This document shows, piece by piece, positions 1 to 8,784 of a stretch of DNA of 64,000 nt. The notes beneath the pieces are model-generated. The model had not been told where the DNA came from. It searched no databases and saw only the letters and a program-made list of their open reading frames with translations. The stretch covers positions 1 to 64,000 of the forward strand of contig JBEULG010000007.1 in NCBI GenBank assembly GCA_041287425.1, given 5' to 3'. This DNA is from JAFGSI01 sp041287425. Its GTDB lineage: Bacteria; Chloroflexota; Anaerolineae; Anaerolineales; Villigracilaceae. A program made the position numbers and the translations under genes. Positions within the stretch are counted from its first letter, which is position 1; each line of letters begins with the position of its first letter.

Positions 1-597
1 GAGATGTTCGGCAAGGCGGTCGAGGTGCCGCAGCGCGAGACCACGCCCTTCTACCCGCGCAGCCCTTACGGCGTGGCCAAAGTCTATGGGCATTGGATTA
101 CGGTCAATTACCGCGAATCGTACGGCATGTTCACGGTTTCCGGCATCCTGTTCAATCACGAGAGTCCGCGCCGCGGCCTGGAATTCGTCACCCGCAAGAT
201 TTCCGACGGGGTGGCGCGCATCAAATTGGGGCTGGCCAGGGAACTGCCGCTGGGCAACCTGGAGGCCCGCCGCGACTGGGGATTCGCCGGCGAATACGTC
301 CAGGCGATGTGGATGATGCTCCAGCAGGATCGGCCGGAGGATTTTGTCGTCGGCACGGGCGTGACCCACTCGGTGCGCGATTTTGCCGAACAGGCCTTCA
401 AGGTCGTGGGCCTGAATTACGAAGACTATGTGGTCCAGGATCCGCGTTTCCTGCGTCCCTCGGAGGTGGACTTGCTGGTCTCCGACCCCTCCAAGGCGCG
501 TCAGAAACTCAACTGGCAGCCGAAGGTGGATTTCGAGCAACTGGTGCAGATGATGGTGGAAGCGGATCTCGAACGCCTCAAGAACAGGAACGGATGA
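1..597 (+). CDS. gmd: GDP-mannose 4,6-dehydratase, C-terminal part (5' end outside window)
   Basis: Converts GDP-D-mannose to GDP-4-keto-6-deoxymannose, the precursor of GDP-fucose and related 6-deoxy sugars, in the cytosol. The reading frame is open from base 1, so the N-terminal Rossmann part lies upstream. What remains is about 198 residues of a usual 320-350. Visible are the EMFGK segment that follows the active-site Ser/Thr, the short-chain dehydrogenase YxxxK pair (Y23, K27 counted from base 1) and the family-typical stretches FYPRSPYGVAK, NHESPRRG and RRDWGFAGEYV. The stop overlaps the next start (ATGA at 594). The GDP-fucose synthase at 3995 would use its product. Confident assignment, but partial. 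Confidence 0.93.
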   Translation, partial: EMFGKAVEVPQRETTPFYPRSPYGVAKVYGHWITVNYRESYGMFTVSGILFNHESPRRGLEFVTRKISDGVARIKLGLARELPLGNLEARRDWGFAGEYVQAMWMMLQQDRPEDFVVGTGVTHSVRDFAEQAFKVVGLNYEDYVVQDPRFLRPSEVDLLVSDPSKARQKLNWQPKVDFEQLVQMMVEADLERLKNRNG

Positions 598-2492
598 GGA
601 CGGTTTTGGCACGCGTTGGCAAACTCCTGGCGGGCCGCGCTGTGGCCCCTCTGCTGGCTTTGGGCGGGGCGGCCGTCTATCTCGTTCAGACGGTCTCCTA
701 CGCCCTGACGCAGAAGTCCATGCTCGACGAGGGGTTTTACCTCTACAAGGGCCTGCTCTTTGCCAGCGGAGTCTATCGTCCCTTCCAGGATTACGGCCCG
801 TGGACGCACAAAGCACCGTTGGCCTATCTCATCCCCGGCTATATCCAGGCCTGGTTCGGGCCGGGGTTGTTGACCGGGCGCGTCTTTGCGGTGCTGGTCA
901 GTCTGCTCGTCCTGCTGGCGGTGTGGCTGACGGCCCGCCGCCTGGGCGGGGCGCGCTGGGCGGCCGCGGCGGTCTGGGCGATGGCGCTCAATCCGGCGCT
1001 GCTCAAATACTACGCGATTGCCTCGGTGGAGGGGCTGGTGGCCTGTCTGCTCGTGTGGGCGCTATACCTGACGGTCGGCGGCCGCCGCCCGGCCTGGCAG
1101 GCGATTCTCGGCGCGGCGCTGGCCGCTCTGCTGGCGATGACCCGCCAGAACATGATGGTCGTCTTGCCTTTGCTGGTGCTTTATCTGTGGTGGGAGTATG
1201 GCTGGCGGCGGGCCGCCTGGGCGGCCGCGGCCGGCCTGGGGGTGCTGGTGCTCATCCATTGGGTTTACTGGCCGGGCATCCTGCGCATGTGGGCGGCGGC
1301 CGTGCCGGCTTCCCTGGCGCCTTTCCTTGACCCCTGGCGGCCGCCGCGCGGCCTCTCCGCCGACTGGCTGATTCAGCCGCAGTTCCTGCAGCAGGTGGTC
1401 AGTTTCTTCTCCGGTTTTCGCTTTCATTTCACCGCCCTGACCGGCGGCCTGCTGGCCCTGCTCTTCTGGCCGCCGCGCCGCGCCTGGGCGAATCCCAGCC
1501 AGCGGCGGACGGCGGTCTTCCTGGCCGTCTTGTTCGTGACCCTGACGGCGCTCCATCTCTGGCTGGGCCTCGGTTACAGCGAGAGCAACAATTACAACGT
1601 TTGGGGCTACAAGTATTACCTGGCCTTTTTCGCGCCGGTCGGCCTGCTGTTGGTTATCGCTCTGGCTTCCCCCGGCGAGCAGATTTTCCCCGTCTGGCGA
1701 CAGGGGCTGGCCGTGCTGCTGATGCTCGTGATAGCAGCGGGAATCGGCTACGCCAGTTACGAGACCTTCGCCTTTTTCCTGGCCGACCTGCCCGTGCCGC
1801 GCGTCCAGAATTTCTTTCAGACCTGGCGCTTCCTGCCGGGGACGGTGCCGTTCTACGTCTTCGTGGCCAATAAATTTGGCCTCACCTATCCGCTCGAAGC
1901 CTGGTTCGACCCCACTCTCGCCGGCCTGCTCATCGGTCTGTTGAGCCTCTTGGCGGCGTTGATCATCTGGCTGATTCGGCGGCGCAGGCGAACTGCCCCG
2001 CCTGCCTCTTTCGGCCTCGTCGCCTTCTGTGTTTTCCTGCTGACCGGTACGCTGCTGGCTCCCACCCGTCTGCTGGGCGGCGATTACCGCGAATATGACT
2101 GCGGCATGAACGTCATCGCCGCCTACGAAACCACCGGCCCTTACCTGGCCTCCCTCGTCCCGCCGGGCAGTCTGGTGTATTGGGAGGGCGGCAATGCCGA
2201 GGCGGTCTTGCTCTATCTGCCGGGCATTCGCATTTTCCCCGCCCAGTTAGATGCCCCCTGGAATTTCTGGACCGGCGGCGATGACGACGCCCTGGCGCGT
2301 TACGGCTACTGGAACGACAGCCTGCGCCTGCAGTGGCGCGCCCAGGCCGAGGTGTTTCTCATTCAACAGAGCCTCTTTACGCCGGAGTGGCAGGAATTTC
2401 TCGACCCGGCGCGTTACGAAGAATTGCCGTCCAACCAGGTGCCGCTGGGCTGCGCGCCCGATACCTACCTGCGCATCTTTCGCCGGAAGTGA
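594..2492 (+). CDS. GT39/PMT-like multispanning membrane glycosyltransferase
   Basis: A 632-residue integral membrane protein with about 11-13 hydrophobic segments. An acidic pair (D45-E46 in MLDEGFY) sits in the first external loop after the first membrane segment, as in the PMT/ArnT/GT39 clan that transfers sugars from polyprenyl-phosphate donors on the outer face of the membrane. The start at 594 is chosen because it overlaps the preceding stop (ATGA). The frame is open further upstream, but that is only a shadow of the dehydratase gene. A soluble C-terminal part of about 130 residues follows the last membrane segment. Two further proteins of this type occur at 28050 and 52984. Donor and acceptor cannot be read from sequence. 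Confidence 0.7.
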   Translation: MRTVLARVGKLLAGRAVAPLLALGGAAVYLVQTVSYALTQKSMLDEGFYLYKGLLFASGVYRPFQDYGPWTHKAPLAYLIPGYIQAWFGPGLLTGRVFAVLVSLLVLLAVWLTARRLGGARWAAAAVWAMALNPALLKYYAIASVEGLVACLLVWALYLTVGGRRPAWQAILGAALAALLAMTRQNMMVVLPLLVLYLWWEYGWRRAAWAAAAGLGVLVLIHWVYWPGILRMWAAAVPASLAPFLDPWRPPRGLSADWLIQPQFLQQVVSFFSGFRFHFTALTGGLLALLFWPPRRAWANPSQRRTAVFLAVLFVTLTALHLWLGLGYSESNNYNVWGYKYYLAFFAPVGLLLVIALASPGEQIFPVWRQGLAVLLMLVIAAGIGYASYETFAFFLADLPVPRVQNFFQTWRFLPGTVPFYVFVANKFGLTYPLEAWFDPTLAGLLIGLLSLLAALIIWLIRRRRRTAPPASFGLVAFCVFLLTGTLLAPTRLLGGDYREYDCGMNVIAAYETTGPYLASLVPPGSLVYWEGGNAEAVLLYLPGIRIFPAQLDAPWNFWTGGDDDALARYGYWNDSLRLQWRAQAEVFLIQQSLFTPEWQEFLDPARYEELPSNQVPLGCAPDTYLRIFRRK

Positions 2493-2494
2493 GT

Positions 2495-2974
2495 ATGAAC
2501 ACCAGCGCTGAACTCCAACGCGACCTCGCCCTGCTCGAGACCATCGAACAGGACCCCGATATCAACCAGGCGACCCTCGCCACCCAATTGGGCGTGGCCG
2601 TCGGGACCATCAACTGGCATCTCAAGCGCCTGATTGACAAAGGCTACGTCAAGATCAAGCGCGCCGAGCGCAAGAAACTGCGCTATATCATCACGCCCGA
2701 AGGCATTGCCCTGCGCGCCCGCCTGACGATGGATTACATCGAACAGCAATTCCTGCTCTATCGCAACACCCGTCAGCGCGTCAAAGGCTATCTCGAGGAA
2801 GTCCGCCGCGCCGGCCACCACGCGGTGCGCCTGATCGGCGAAGGCGATGTGGCCGACATCTGCCGCCTGACCTGCCTGGAGATGGGGCTGGCCATCGTCG
2901 AAGAGGAAGACGCCCCGGCGCTGGAGGTGGTCGGCCTGAAGGTGTTGCTCCACTTGGGAGGGGACCATGACTGA
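2495..2974 (+). CDS. EPS-associated MarR-type winged-helix transcriptional regulator
   Basis: A 159-residue DNA-binding protein. Residues about 8-75 form a winged helix-turn-helix (NQATLATQLGVAVGTINWHL followed by a basic wing RAERKKLRYIITPEG). This matches the short MarR-like regulators found inside exopolysaccharide clusters (the MarR_EPS type). A coiled segment (MDYIEQQFLLYRNTRQRVKGYL) follows, then a C-terminal region of about 55 residues with a GHHAVRLIGEGDVADI segment that could bind a small ligand. ATG 2495 lies 2 nt after the previous stop. The gene overlaps the next by 8 nt, so it is co-transcribed with the locus it probably controls. The regulated promoter is unknown. Confidence 0.75.
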   Translation: MNTSAELQRDLALLETIEQDPDINQATLATQLGVAVGTINWHLKRLIDKGYVKIKRAERKKLRYIITPEGIALRARLTMDYIEQQFLLYRNTRQRVKGYLEEVRRAGHHAVRLIGEGDVADICRLTCLEMGLAIVEEEDAPALEVVGLKVLLHLGGDHD

Positions 2975-3980
2975 ACCACGCCATGTTCTGGTGACGGGCG
3001 GGGCCGGTTATATCGGCTCGCTCCTGAGCGCCGAGTTGCTGCGCGGCGGCTATCGGGTGACGGTGCTGGACAGCCTGCTCTACGGCGGCGAATCGCTGCT
3101 GGCCTTCCTGCACCATCCGAACTTTCATTTCGTCAGGGCCGATGTGACCGAGCCGGGAGCGGTGCGCGCCGCCCTGCGCCGCGACTGGCCGCGCCCGGCG
3201 GCGGTGGTCCACCTGGCGGCCATCGTCGGCTTCCCGGCCTGTCAGGCGGTCGGGCGGCAGGCAGCCTGGCGCTACAACGTCGAGGCGACGAAGAGAGTCT
3301 TCGAGCAGGCGGCCGGCATGGGGGCGGAACGTTTCGTCTTCGCCTCCACCTACAGTTGCTACGGCCTCTCATCGGACGGCAAGCCGGTCACCGAGCAATC
3401 GCCGCTCAATCCTCAGTCGTTGTACGCCGAGACCAAAATCGCCGCCGAGGAGTTCCTCCTGGCGCAGCGGGATTCCATCTGCGCCCCGCTCATCTTCCGC
3501 CTGGCCACCCTCTACGGCATCTCGCCGCGCACCCGCTTCGACCTCATCGTCAACCAGTTCGTGCTGGACGCCTTCACCCGCCGCCAGTTAATCATCTATC
3601 AGCGCGGCTATTCGCGCTCCTTCCTGCACGTCCAGGATGTGGTGCGGGGCATCCTGCTGGGGCTGAAGGCGGGCGAGCGGAAGATTCGCGGCCAGGTTTA
3701 CAACCTCGGCAGCGACGACGGCAATTACACCAAGGACGAAATCGTCGCCCTGGTCATCAAGCGCCTGCCGGAGACCGAAGTGCTGTACAAAGATTTGACC
3801 TTCGGCGGCGACATGCGCGACATCACCGTTTCGTTCGAAAAGGTGCGCCGGCGGCTGGGTTTCCAGGCCGTCCGCAGCGTGGACGATGGCGTGCGCGAGG
3901 TGGTGCACGCCCTGCGCTCGGGCCTGATCCGCAACCCGCACGACGAGCGCTACCGCAACGCCCAATTTATCGTTCAATGA
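2967..3980 (+). CDS. NAD-dependent epimerase/dehydratase (extended SDR), sugar nucleotide
   Basis: A 337-residue extended short-chain dehydrogenase, probably acting on a nucleotide sugar. The NAD-binding GGAGYIG motif is at residues 11-17. The catalytic Y153-x3-K157 pair lies in SLYAETK, with the Ser/Thr of FASTYS at 127-130. The C-terminal half (FLHVQDVVRGI, NLGSDDGNYTKDEI) is the usual substrate-binding region of NDP-sugar epimerases. The gene overlaps the MarR-type regulator by 8 nt. It sits between GDP-mannose dehydratase and GDP-fucose synthase, so a GDP- or UDP-hexose substrate is plausible, but the exact reaction (4-epimerase, dehydratase or reductase) cannot be fixed. Confidence 0.8.
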   Translation: MTEPRHVLVTGGAGYIGSLLSAELLRGGYRVTVLDSLLYGGESLLAFLHHPNFHFVRADVTEPGAVRAALRRDWPRPAAVVHLAAIVGFPACQAVGRQAAWRYNVEATKRVFEQAAGMGAERFVFASTYSCYGLSSDGKPVTEQSPLNPQSLYAETKIAAEEFLLAQRDSICAPLIFRLATLYGISPRTRFDLIVNQFVLDAFTRRQLIIYQRGYSRSFLHVQDVVRGILLGLKAGERKIRGQVYNLGSDDGNYTKDEIVALVIKRLPETEVLYKDLTFGGDMRDITVSFEKVRRRLGFQAVRSVDDGVREVVHALRSGLIRNPHDERYRNAQFIVQ

Positions 3981-3994
3981 GGGAGTCTTGTTAT

Positions 3995-5020
3995 ATGACG
4001 GATGCTTTCTGGGAAAACAAACGTGTCATCGTCACCGGCGGGGCCGGTTTCCTCGGCTCGTTTGTGGTGGAGAAATTGATGGCCCGCGGCGCGGCGGACA
4101 TTTTGATTCCGCGCATCGAGCATTATGACTTGACCGACCGGGACGTGATCGCCCGCCTGCTCGACGACGCCCTGCAGCCGCCCGACCGCCGGCCGGCGCA
4201 CCTGCTGCCGGAGGGCGGATTCCAACCCCGGCCGCTGCCGGATTTCGCCCCCGCCGACTTGCTCATCATCCACCTGGCGGCGCGCGTCGGCGGGATTGGG
4301 GCCAACCGCGAACACCCGGCTGAGTTTTTCTACGACAACCTGATGATGGGCGTGCAATTGATGCACCAGGCCTGGCAGCGCGGCGTCGGCAAATTCGTGG
4401 CCCTCGGCACGGTGTGCGCTTATCCCAAGTTCACGCCCGTCCCCTTCCGTGAGGCCGACTTGTGGAACGGCTATCCCGAAGAGACCAACGCCCCCTACGG
4501 CCTGGCCAAGAAGATGCTCCTCGTCCAGGCCCAGGCGTACCGCCAGCAGTACGGCTTCGATGCCATCTTCCTGCTGCCGGTCAACCTGTACGGGCCGCGC
4601 GACAACTTCGACCCGGCCTCCTCGCACGTCATCCCGGCCCTGATTCGCAAATGTCTGGAGGCGCAGGCGCGCGGCGAGGACGAAATCGTCGTCTGGGGCG
4701 ATGGCTCGCCGACCCGCGAATTCCTCTACGTGGAGGACGCCGCCGAGGGCATCCTGCTGGCGACCGAAAAATACGACCGCCCCGAACCGGTCAACCTGGG
4801 CTCCGGCTTCGAGATTTCCATCAAAGACCTGGCCGAGATGATTGCCCGCCTGACCGGCTTCCGGGGGCGGCTGGTCTGGGATACGAGCAAACCCAACGGC
4901 CAGCCGCGCCGCGCCCTGGACGTGAGCCGGGCAGAGCGCGCCTTTGGCTTTCGGGCGCAAATGCCCTTCGAGGAAGGCCTGCGCCGCACCATCGAATGGT
5001 ACAGGGAACATCAAAAATGA
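3995..5020 (+). CDS. fcl: GDP-L-fucose synthase
   Basis: Bifunctional NADPH-dependent epimerase/reductase that turns GDP-4-keto-6-deoxymannose into GDP-L-fucose. The 341-residue product has GGAGFLG at 15-21, the diagnostic AARVGGIGAN segment at about 95-104, VCAYPK, and the catalytic Y158-x3-K162 in PYGLAKK. About 20 extra residues (LPEGGFQPRPLPDFAPAD, residues about 71-88) make it longer than the usual 310-320. ATG 3995 has GGGAG (3981-3985) ahead of it. An upstream in-frame ATG at 3977 overlaps the previous stop and is the alternative start. With the dehydratase at the left edge it makes a complete GDP-fucose branch. Confidence 0.88.
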   Translation: MTDAFWENKRVIVTGGAGFLGSFVVEKLMARGAADILIPRIEHYDLTDRDVIARLLDDALQPPDRRPAHLLPEGGFQPRPLPDFAPADLLIIHLAARVGGIGANREHPAEFFYDNLMMGVQLMHQAWQRGVGKFVALGTVCAYPKFTPVPFREADLWNGYPEETNAPYGLAKKMLLVQAQAYRQQYGFDAIFLLPVNLYGPRDNFDPASSHVIPALIRKCLEAQARGEDEIVVWGDGSPTREFLYVEDAAEGILLATEKYDRPEPVNLGSGFEISIKDLAEMIARLTGFRGRLVWDTSKPNGQPRRALDVSRAERAFGFRAQMPFEEGLRRTIEWYREHQK

Positions 5021-5868
5021 AGCCTCGAACTGCCTCGCAAGGTGAAGCCGACACGATTGTCCTGCGGCCGGCGCGCGGCTGGGCGGGCCTCAACCTGCGC
5101 GATTTGTGGAAGTACCGCGAACTGATTTACTTCCTGACCTGGCGCGACATCAAGGTGCGCTACAAACAGGCCCTGCTGGGCGTGGCCTGGGCGGTTTTGC
5201 AGCCGATTCTGACGATGGTCATCTTCAGCGTCATCCTCGGCTACCTGCTCAATGTGCCGACCGATAACGGCGTGCCGTACCCGGTCTTCAGTTTCGTCGC
5301 CCTGCTGCCCTGGCAGTTGTTCGCCAACGCCCTCCAGCGGACCAGCGCCAGCCTGGTCGGCAACGCCAACCTGCTGACGAAGGTCTATTTTCCCCGCCTG
5401 GTCATCCCGGTCTCGGCGGTGGGGGCCGGCCTGGTGGATTTCGCCATCTCGTTCCTGGTGCTGATTGGCCTGATGTTGTTCTACCAGATTCAACCCACCT
5501 GGAACATCCTGTGGCTGCCGCTGCTGGTGCTGCTGGCCCTGCTGACGGCCGTCGCCGTCGGGCTGTGGCTCTCGGCGCTCAACGTCCAGTACCGCGACGT
5601 CCAGCACATGGTGCCGTTCGTCATCCAGGCCTGGTTCTACGCCTCGCCGGTGGTCTATTCGGCCAGCATCATTCCGAGTGCCCGCTGGCAACTGGTCTAT
5701 GCCCTCAACCCGATGGCGGGCGTGATTCAGGGCTTTCGCTGGGCCTTGCTGGGCACGCAGGCGCCCGATGCCTCCCTGGCCGTTTCGAGCGCGGTGGTGG
5801 CGGTCTTGCTGGTCAGCGGGCTGTTTTTCTTCAAACGCATGGAACGCACCTTTGCAGATATCGTCTAG
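5017..5868 (+). CDS. wzm: ABC-2 type polysaccharide/polyol-phosphate export permease (Wzm-like)
   Basis: A 283-residue inner-membrane permease with about six membrane segments, of the Wzm/TagG/ABC2_membrane type. It exports undecaprenyl-linked glycans together with the ATPase encoded next. The N-terminal amphipathic LWKYRELIYFLTWRDIKVRYKQ stretch (quoted in part: ELIYFLTWRDIKVRYKQ) is a hallmark of the family, followed by LGVAWAVLQPILTM. The start overlaps the GDP-fucose synthase stop (ATGA). The Wzt-like gene begins 15 nt downstream. Together they define an ABC transporter-dependent glycan export route. Confidence 0.9.
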   Translation: MKPRTASQGEADTIVLRPARGWAGLNLRDLWKYRELIYFLTWRDIKVRYKQALLGVAWAVLQPILTMVIFSVILGYLLNVPTDNGVPYPVFSFVALLPWQLFANALQRTSASLVGNANLLTKVYFPRLVIPVSAVGAGLVDFAISFLVLIGLMLFYQIQPTWNILWLPLLVLLALLTAVAVGLWLSALNVQYRDVQHMVPFVIQAWFYASPVVYSASIIPSARWQLVYALNPMAGVIQGFRWALLGTQAPDASLAVSSAVVAVLLVSGLFFFKRMERTFADIV

Positions 5869-5883
5869 GGAGCGAGGGCTTCG

Positions 5884-7164
5884 ATGAGCAACATTGCCAT
5901 TCGGGTCGAAGATTTGGGCAAACGCTACCGCATCGGGGCGCTGGCCCAGCGCAACGATACCCTGCGCGATCAACTGGTCGCTTTCGGCGGGCGGCTGGTG
6001 CGGCGGCTGACCCGCCGCGCCGCTTCGTCCGAAGCGGCGGCCAGCACCCTGTGGGCCTTGCGCCATGTCACCTTCGAGGTCGAGCGCGGCCAGGTGCTGG
6101 GCGTCATCGGGCGCAACGGAGCCGGCAAAAGCACCCTGCTCAAGATTCTCTCGCGCATCACCGACCCGACCGAGGGGACGGTGACGATTCGCGGCCGGGT
6201 CGGCTCCCTGCTGGAGGTCGGCACCGGCTTCCATCCCGAACTGACCGGCCGCGAAAACATCTACTTGAACGGCGCTATCCTGGGCATGAAGCGCAGCGAA
6301 ATCGAGCGCAAATTCGACGAAATCGTGGCCTTCTCGGAAGTCGAGCAATTCATTGACACGCCCGTCAAGCGCTACTCCTCCGGCATGTACCTGCGCCTGG
6401 CCTTCGCCGTGGCCGCCCACCTCGAACCTGAAATCCTGGTGGTGGATGAAGTCCTGGCGGTCGGCGACGCCGAATTCCAGAAGAAATGCCTGGGCAAGAT
6501 GGGCGATGTGGCCCAGCAGGGCCGCACGGTGCTGTTCGTCAGTCACAACATGTCGGCCATCCTGCGCCTGACGCAGGAGACGATTGTGCTGGACAAAGGC
6601 CGCCTCGTGCTGCGGGCAGCCTCGCCCGCGGCGGTGGACTATTACCTCTCGGCCGGACATGCCCGCGCCGGCGAGCGCCTGTGGGAGGCGGACGAGATTC
6701 CCCTCGAGGCCGCTCCCTTCCGGCCGATTGCCCTGCGCCTGCGCGACCGGCGCGGCGCGGTGGTGGACACCGTCCGCTCGGTCGAGCCGTTCACGGTCGA
6801 GGTCGAGTACCGCCTCGAGGCGCCGGTGACCGGCCTGCGGGTCGGCCTGTACCTCTACACCGGGCGCGGCGAGCCGGTCTTCACCTCCTTCGACACCGAC
6901 GAACCGGCCCTGTTCGAGCGTCATACCGACCGCCCGGCCGGGCATTACCTCAGCCGCTGCGTCATTCCGGCTGACCTGCTCAATCAGGGCCGCTACACGC
7001 TGGGCATCAACGCCAGTTCCTATCACATCCGGCGCTATTTCGAGGACGACCAGGCCCTCGACTTCAACGTGGACCCGGCCGGCGCGCCCGGCATGCATTG
7101 GGCTGAGAACCGTCAGGGCGTCGTCCGCCCGCGCCTGGATTGGCAAATCGAGAGGCTGGCATGA
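5884..7164 (+). CDS. wzt: ABC transporter ATP-binding protein with C-terminal glycan-binding domain (Wzt-like)
   Basis: A 426-residue ATPase that powers export by the preceding permease. The Walker A motif GRNGAGKS is at 76-83, followed by the signature YSSGM, Walker B ILVVDE and the switch His in VSHNMS. Residues about 240-426 form an extra beta-rich domain (Wzt_C type) that in O9a-like systems recognises the modified non-reducing end of the glycan before export. An insertion of about 30 residues precedes the P-loop (GRLVRRLTRRAASSEAAAS). The gene is 15 nt after wzm. Its stop overlaps the next start (ATGA at 7161). The presence of the C-terminal domain predicts a chain-terminating modification, for which the methyltransferases in the locus are candidates. 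Confidence 0.92.
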   Translation: MSNIAIRVEDLGKRYRIGALAQRNDTLRDQLVAFGGRLVRRLTRRAASSEAAASTLWALRHVTFEVERGQVLGVIGRNGAGKSTLLKILSRITDPTEGTVTIRGRVGSLLEVGTGFHPELTGRENIYLNGAILGMKRSEIERKFDEIVAFSEVEQFIDTPVKRYSSGMYLRLAFAVAAHLEPEILVVDEVLAVGDAEFQKKCLGKMGDVAQQGRTVLFVSHNMSAILRLTQETIVLDKGRLVLRAASPAAVDYYLSAGHARAGERLWEADEIPLEAAPFRPIALRLRDRRGAVVDTVRSVEPFTVEVEYRLEAPVTGLRVGLYLYTGRGEPVFTSFDTDEPALFERHTDRPAGHYLSRCVIPADLLNQGRYTLGINASSYHIRRYFEDDQALDFNVDPAGAPGMHWAENRQGVVRPRLDWQIERLA

Positions 7165-8771
7165 GCGACAGTCGCTTCACCAACCCGGATTTGATCGGGC
7201 GGCGCGGTCAGCGCCTGCTGGCCAGCCTGCCGCTGGCGACCGAACTGTACTGGTGGAACTGCCGCAAACGCTACCGCGGCTACTACTCACTGAGGATGGT
7301 GGAAACTCACGCCGACGAGATGCTGGCGGCGCTGGCGGCTCACCCGCACCCGGCCTCTGGCGGGCGCACAATTCACCTGTTCAGTTCCTGGCATTACTGG
7401 ATTGATTTCTGCGCCGTCCTGGGCCTGGCGCTGGCCGCCCGCGGCCACCGCGTCAGCCTCGCTTACCTGCCCTACAAGAAATTCTACTCCCCCAGCACGC
7501 CCTTCGAATTGCGCCTGCACGACCTCTACACGCGCGACCGCCTCAACCGCCTGAACCCCTGGCTGCGACCGGTCTCGCTGCGGCGCCTCGCCGGCCGGGA
7601 CCTGCCGCCGGCGCTGGAGCAGGCTGCTCGTCAGGTGGCGCTCTACGATACCCAATACACCCTGCAGACCGAGGAGACCGACCCCCATTCGAACCTCTAT
7701 CAGTTGCGCTATGAGCGCAACCGCCTGGCGGCGCGCCTGGCCCTGGCCTGGCTGGAGGCCGACCGCCCCGATGTGCTCATCATCCCGAACGGCTCGATTC
7801 AGGAATACAGCATGGTGTACCGGGTGGCGCGCTGGCTGGAAATTCCGGTCAACACCTTCGAGTTCAGCGAGAACCAGGGCGAAATCTGGATTGCCCAGAA
7901 CGATGATGTGATGCGTCAGAACACCGATTCGCTCTGGCAGGCGCGCGGCGGTCAACCGCTCACGGCGGAGCAGTGGCAAAAAATCCGCGACCTGGAAGCC
8001 GCCCGCATGGGCGCCCGCACCTTCGGCAACTCCGACCGCTTGTGGCAGGACGTGCCCACCGCCGGCGGCGAGCGCGTCCGCCGCCTGCTCGGCCTGGACG
8101 AGCGGCCGGTTGTCTTGATGGCGACCAACGTCCTGGGCGACAGCCTCACCCTGGGGCGCAACATCTTCGCCGATTCGATGGCCGAATGGATCACCCGCAC
8201 CATTCGTTTCCTGGCCGACCGGCCCGAGGTCCAATTGGTGGTGCGCATCCATCCCGGCGAACGCTTCAACACCGGCCCCTCGATGGCCGAGGTGGCCCAG
8301 GCGGCCCTCGAGCGTTTCCCCGAACACATCCACCTGGTCGGCCCGATGGAAAAGGTCAACACCTATGATTTGATGGAATTGACCCGCCTGGGGCTGGTCT
8401 ACACCACCACCACCGGCCTGGAGATGGCGATGAACGGCATCCCGGTCATCGTCGCCGGGCAGACTCATTACCGTCAACGCGGCTTCAGCCTCGACCCGCA
8501 GACCTGGGACGAGTATTTCGCCTTGCTCGACCGTCACATCAGCGGCCGCGCCGCCCCGCGCCTGACGGCCGAACAAATCGAATTGGCCTGGCGCTACGCC
8601 TATCTCTTCTTCTTCGTTTATCCTTTGCCGTTTCCCTGGAAGTTGACCACCTTCCCGCGAGACCTGGAGGCCTGGCCGCTGGCGCGCCTGCTCGGCCCGG
8701 AGGGAGAAGCGCGTTTTGGCCGCGTCTTCGATTACCTGGCGGGCGAGCCGATTGATTGGACTCTTCACTGA
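7161..8771 (+). CDS. capsule/teichoic-type GT-B glycosyltransferase-like protein
   Basis: A 536-residue soluble protein. The C-terminal half carries features of capsule-synthesis (KpsS/KpsC-type) and CDP-glycerol-transferase folds: VVRIHPGE near residue 360 and a TTTTGLEMAMNGIPV segment near 415, which form the donor-binding region of a GT-B enzyme. The N-terminal half is weakly conserved and starts with a positively charged region. It directly follows wzt (overlap ATGA) and so probably acts on the exported polymer, possibly adding the first or last residue. Donor unknown. Relatives with the same C-terminal signature are at 14813, 24069 and 32308. Confidence 0.55.
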   Translation: MSDSRFTNPDLIGRRGQRLLASLPLATELYWWNCRKRYRGYYSLRMVETHADEMLAALAAHPHPASGGRTIHLFSSWHYWIDFCAVLGLALAARGHRVSLAYLPYKKFYSPSTPFELRLHDLYTRDRLNRLNPWLRPVSLRRLAGRDLPPALEQAARQVALYDTQYTLQTEETDPHSNLYQLRYERNRLAARLALAWLEADRPDVLIIPNGSIQEYSMVYRVARWLEIPVNTFEFSENQGEIWIAQNDDVMRQNTDSLWQARGGQPLTAEQWQKIRDLEAARMGARTFGNSDRLWQDVPTAGGERVRRLLGLDERPVVLMATNVLGDSLTLGRNIFADSMAEWITRTIRFLADRPEVQLVVRIHPGERFNTGPSMAEVAQAALERFPEHIHLVGPMEKVNTYDLMELTRLGLVYTTTTGLEMAMNGIPVIVAGQTHYRQRGFSLDPQTWDEYFALLDRHISGRAAPRLTAEQIELAWRYAYLFFFVYPLPFPWKLTTFPRDLEAWPLARLLGPEGEARFGRVFDYLAGEPIDWTLH

Positions 8772-8784
8772 ACAGAGAGGTAGC

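Noticed and set aside
93..593. upstream extension of the first GT39-like gene
   Set aside because: The frame is open but overlaps the GDP-mannose dehydratase gene. The hydrophobic protein begins naturally at ATG 594 with an ATGA overlap.
5011..7146. 711-codon open frame on the minus strand
   Set aside because: It is the complement of the Wzm and Wzt genes, which carry clear motifs. The frame is open only because of the codon bias.
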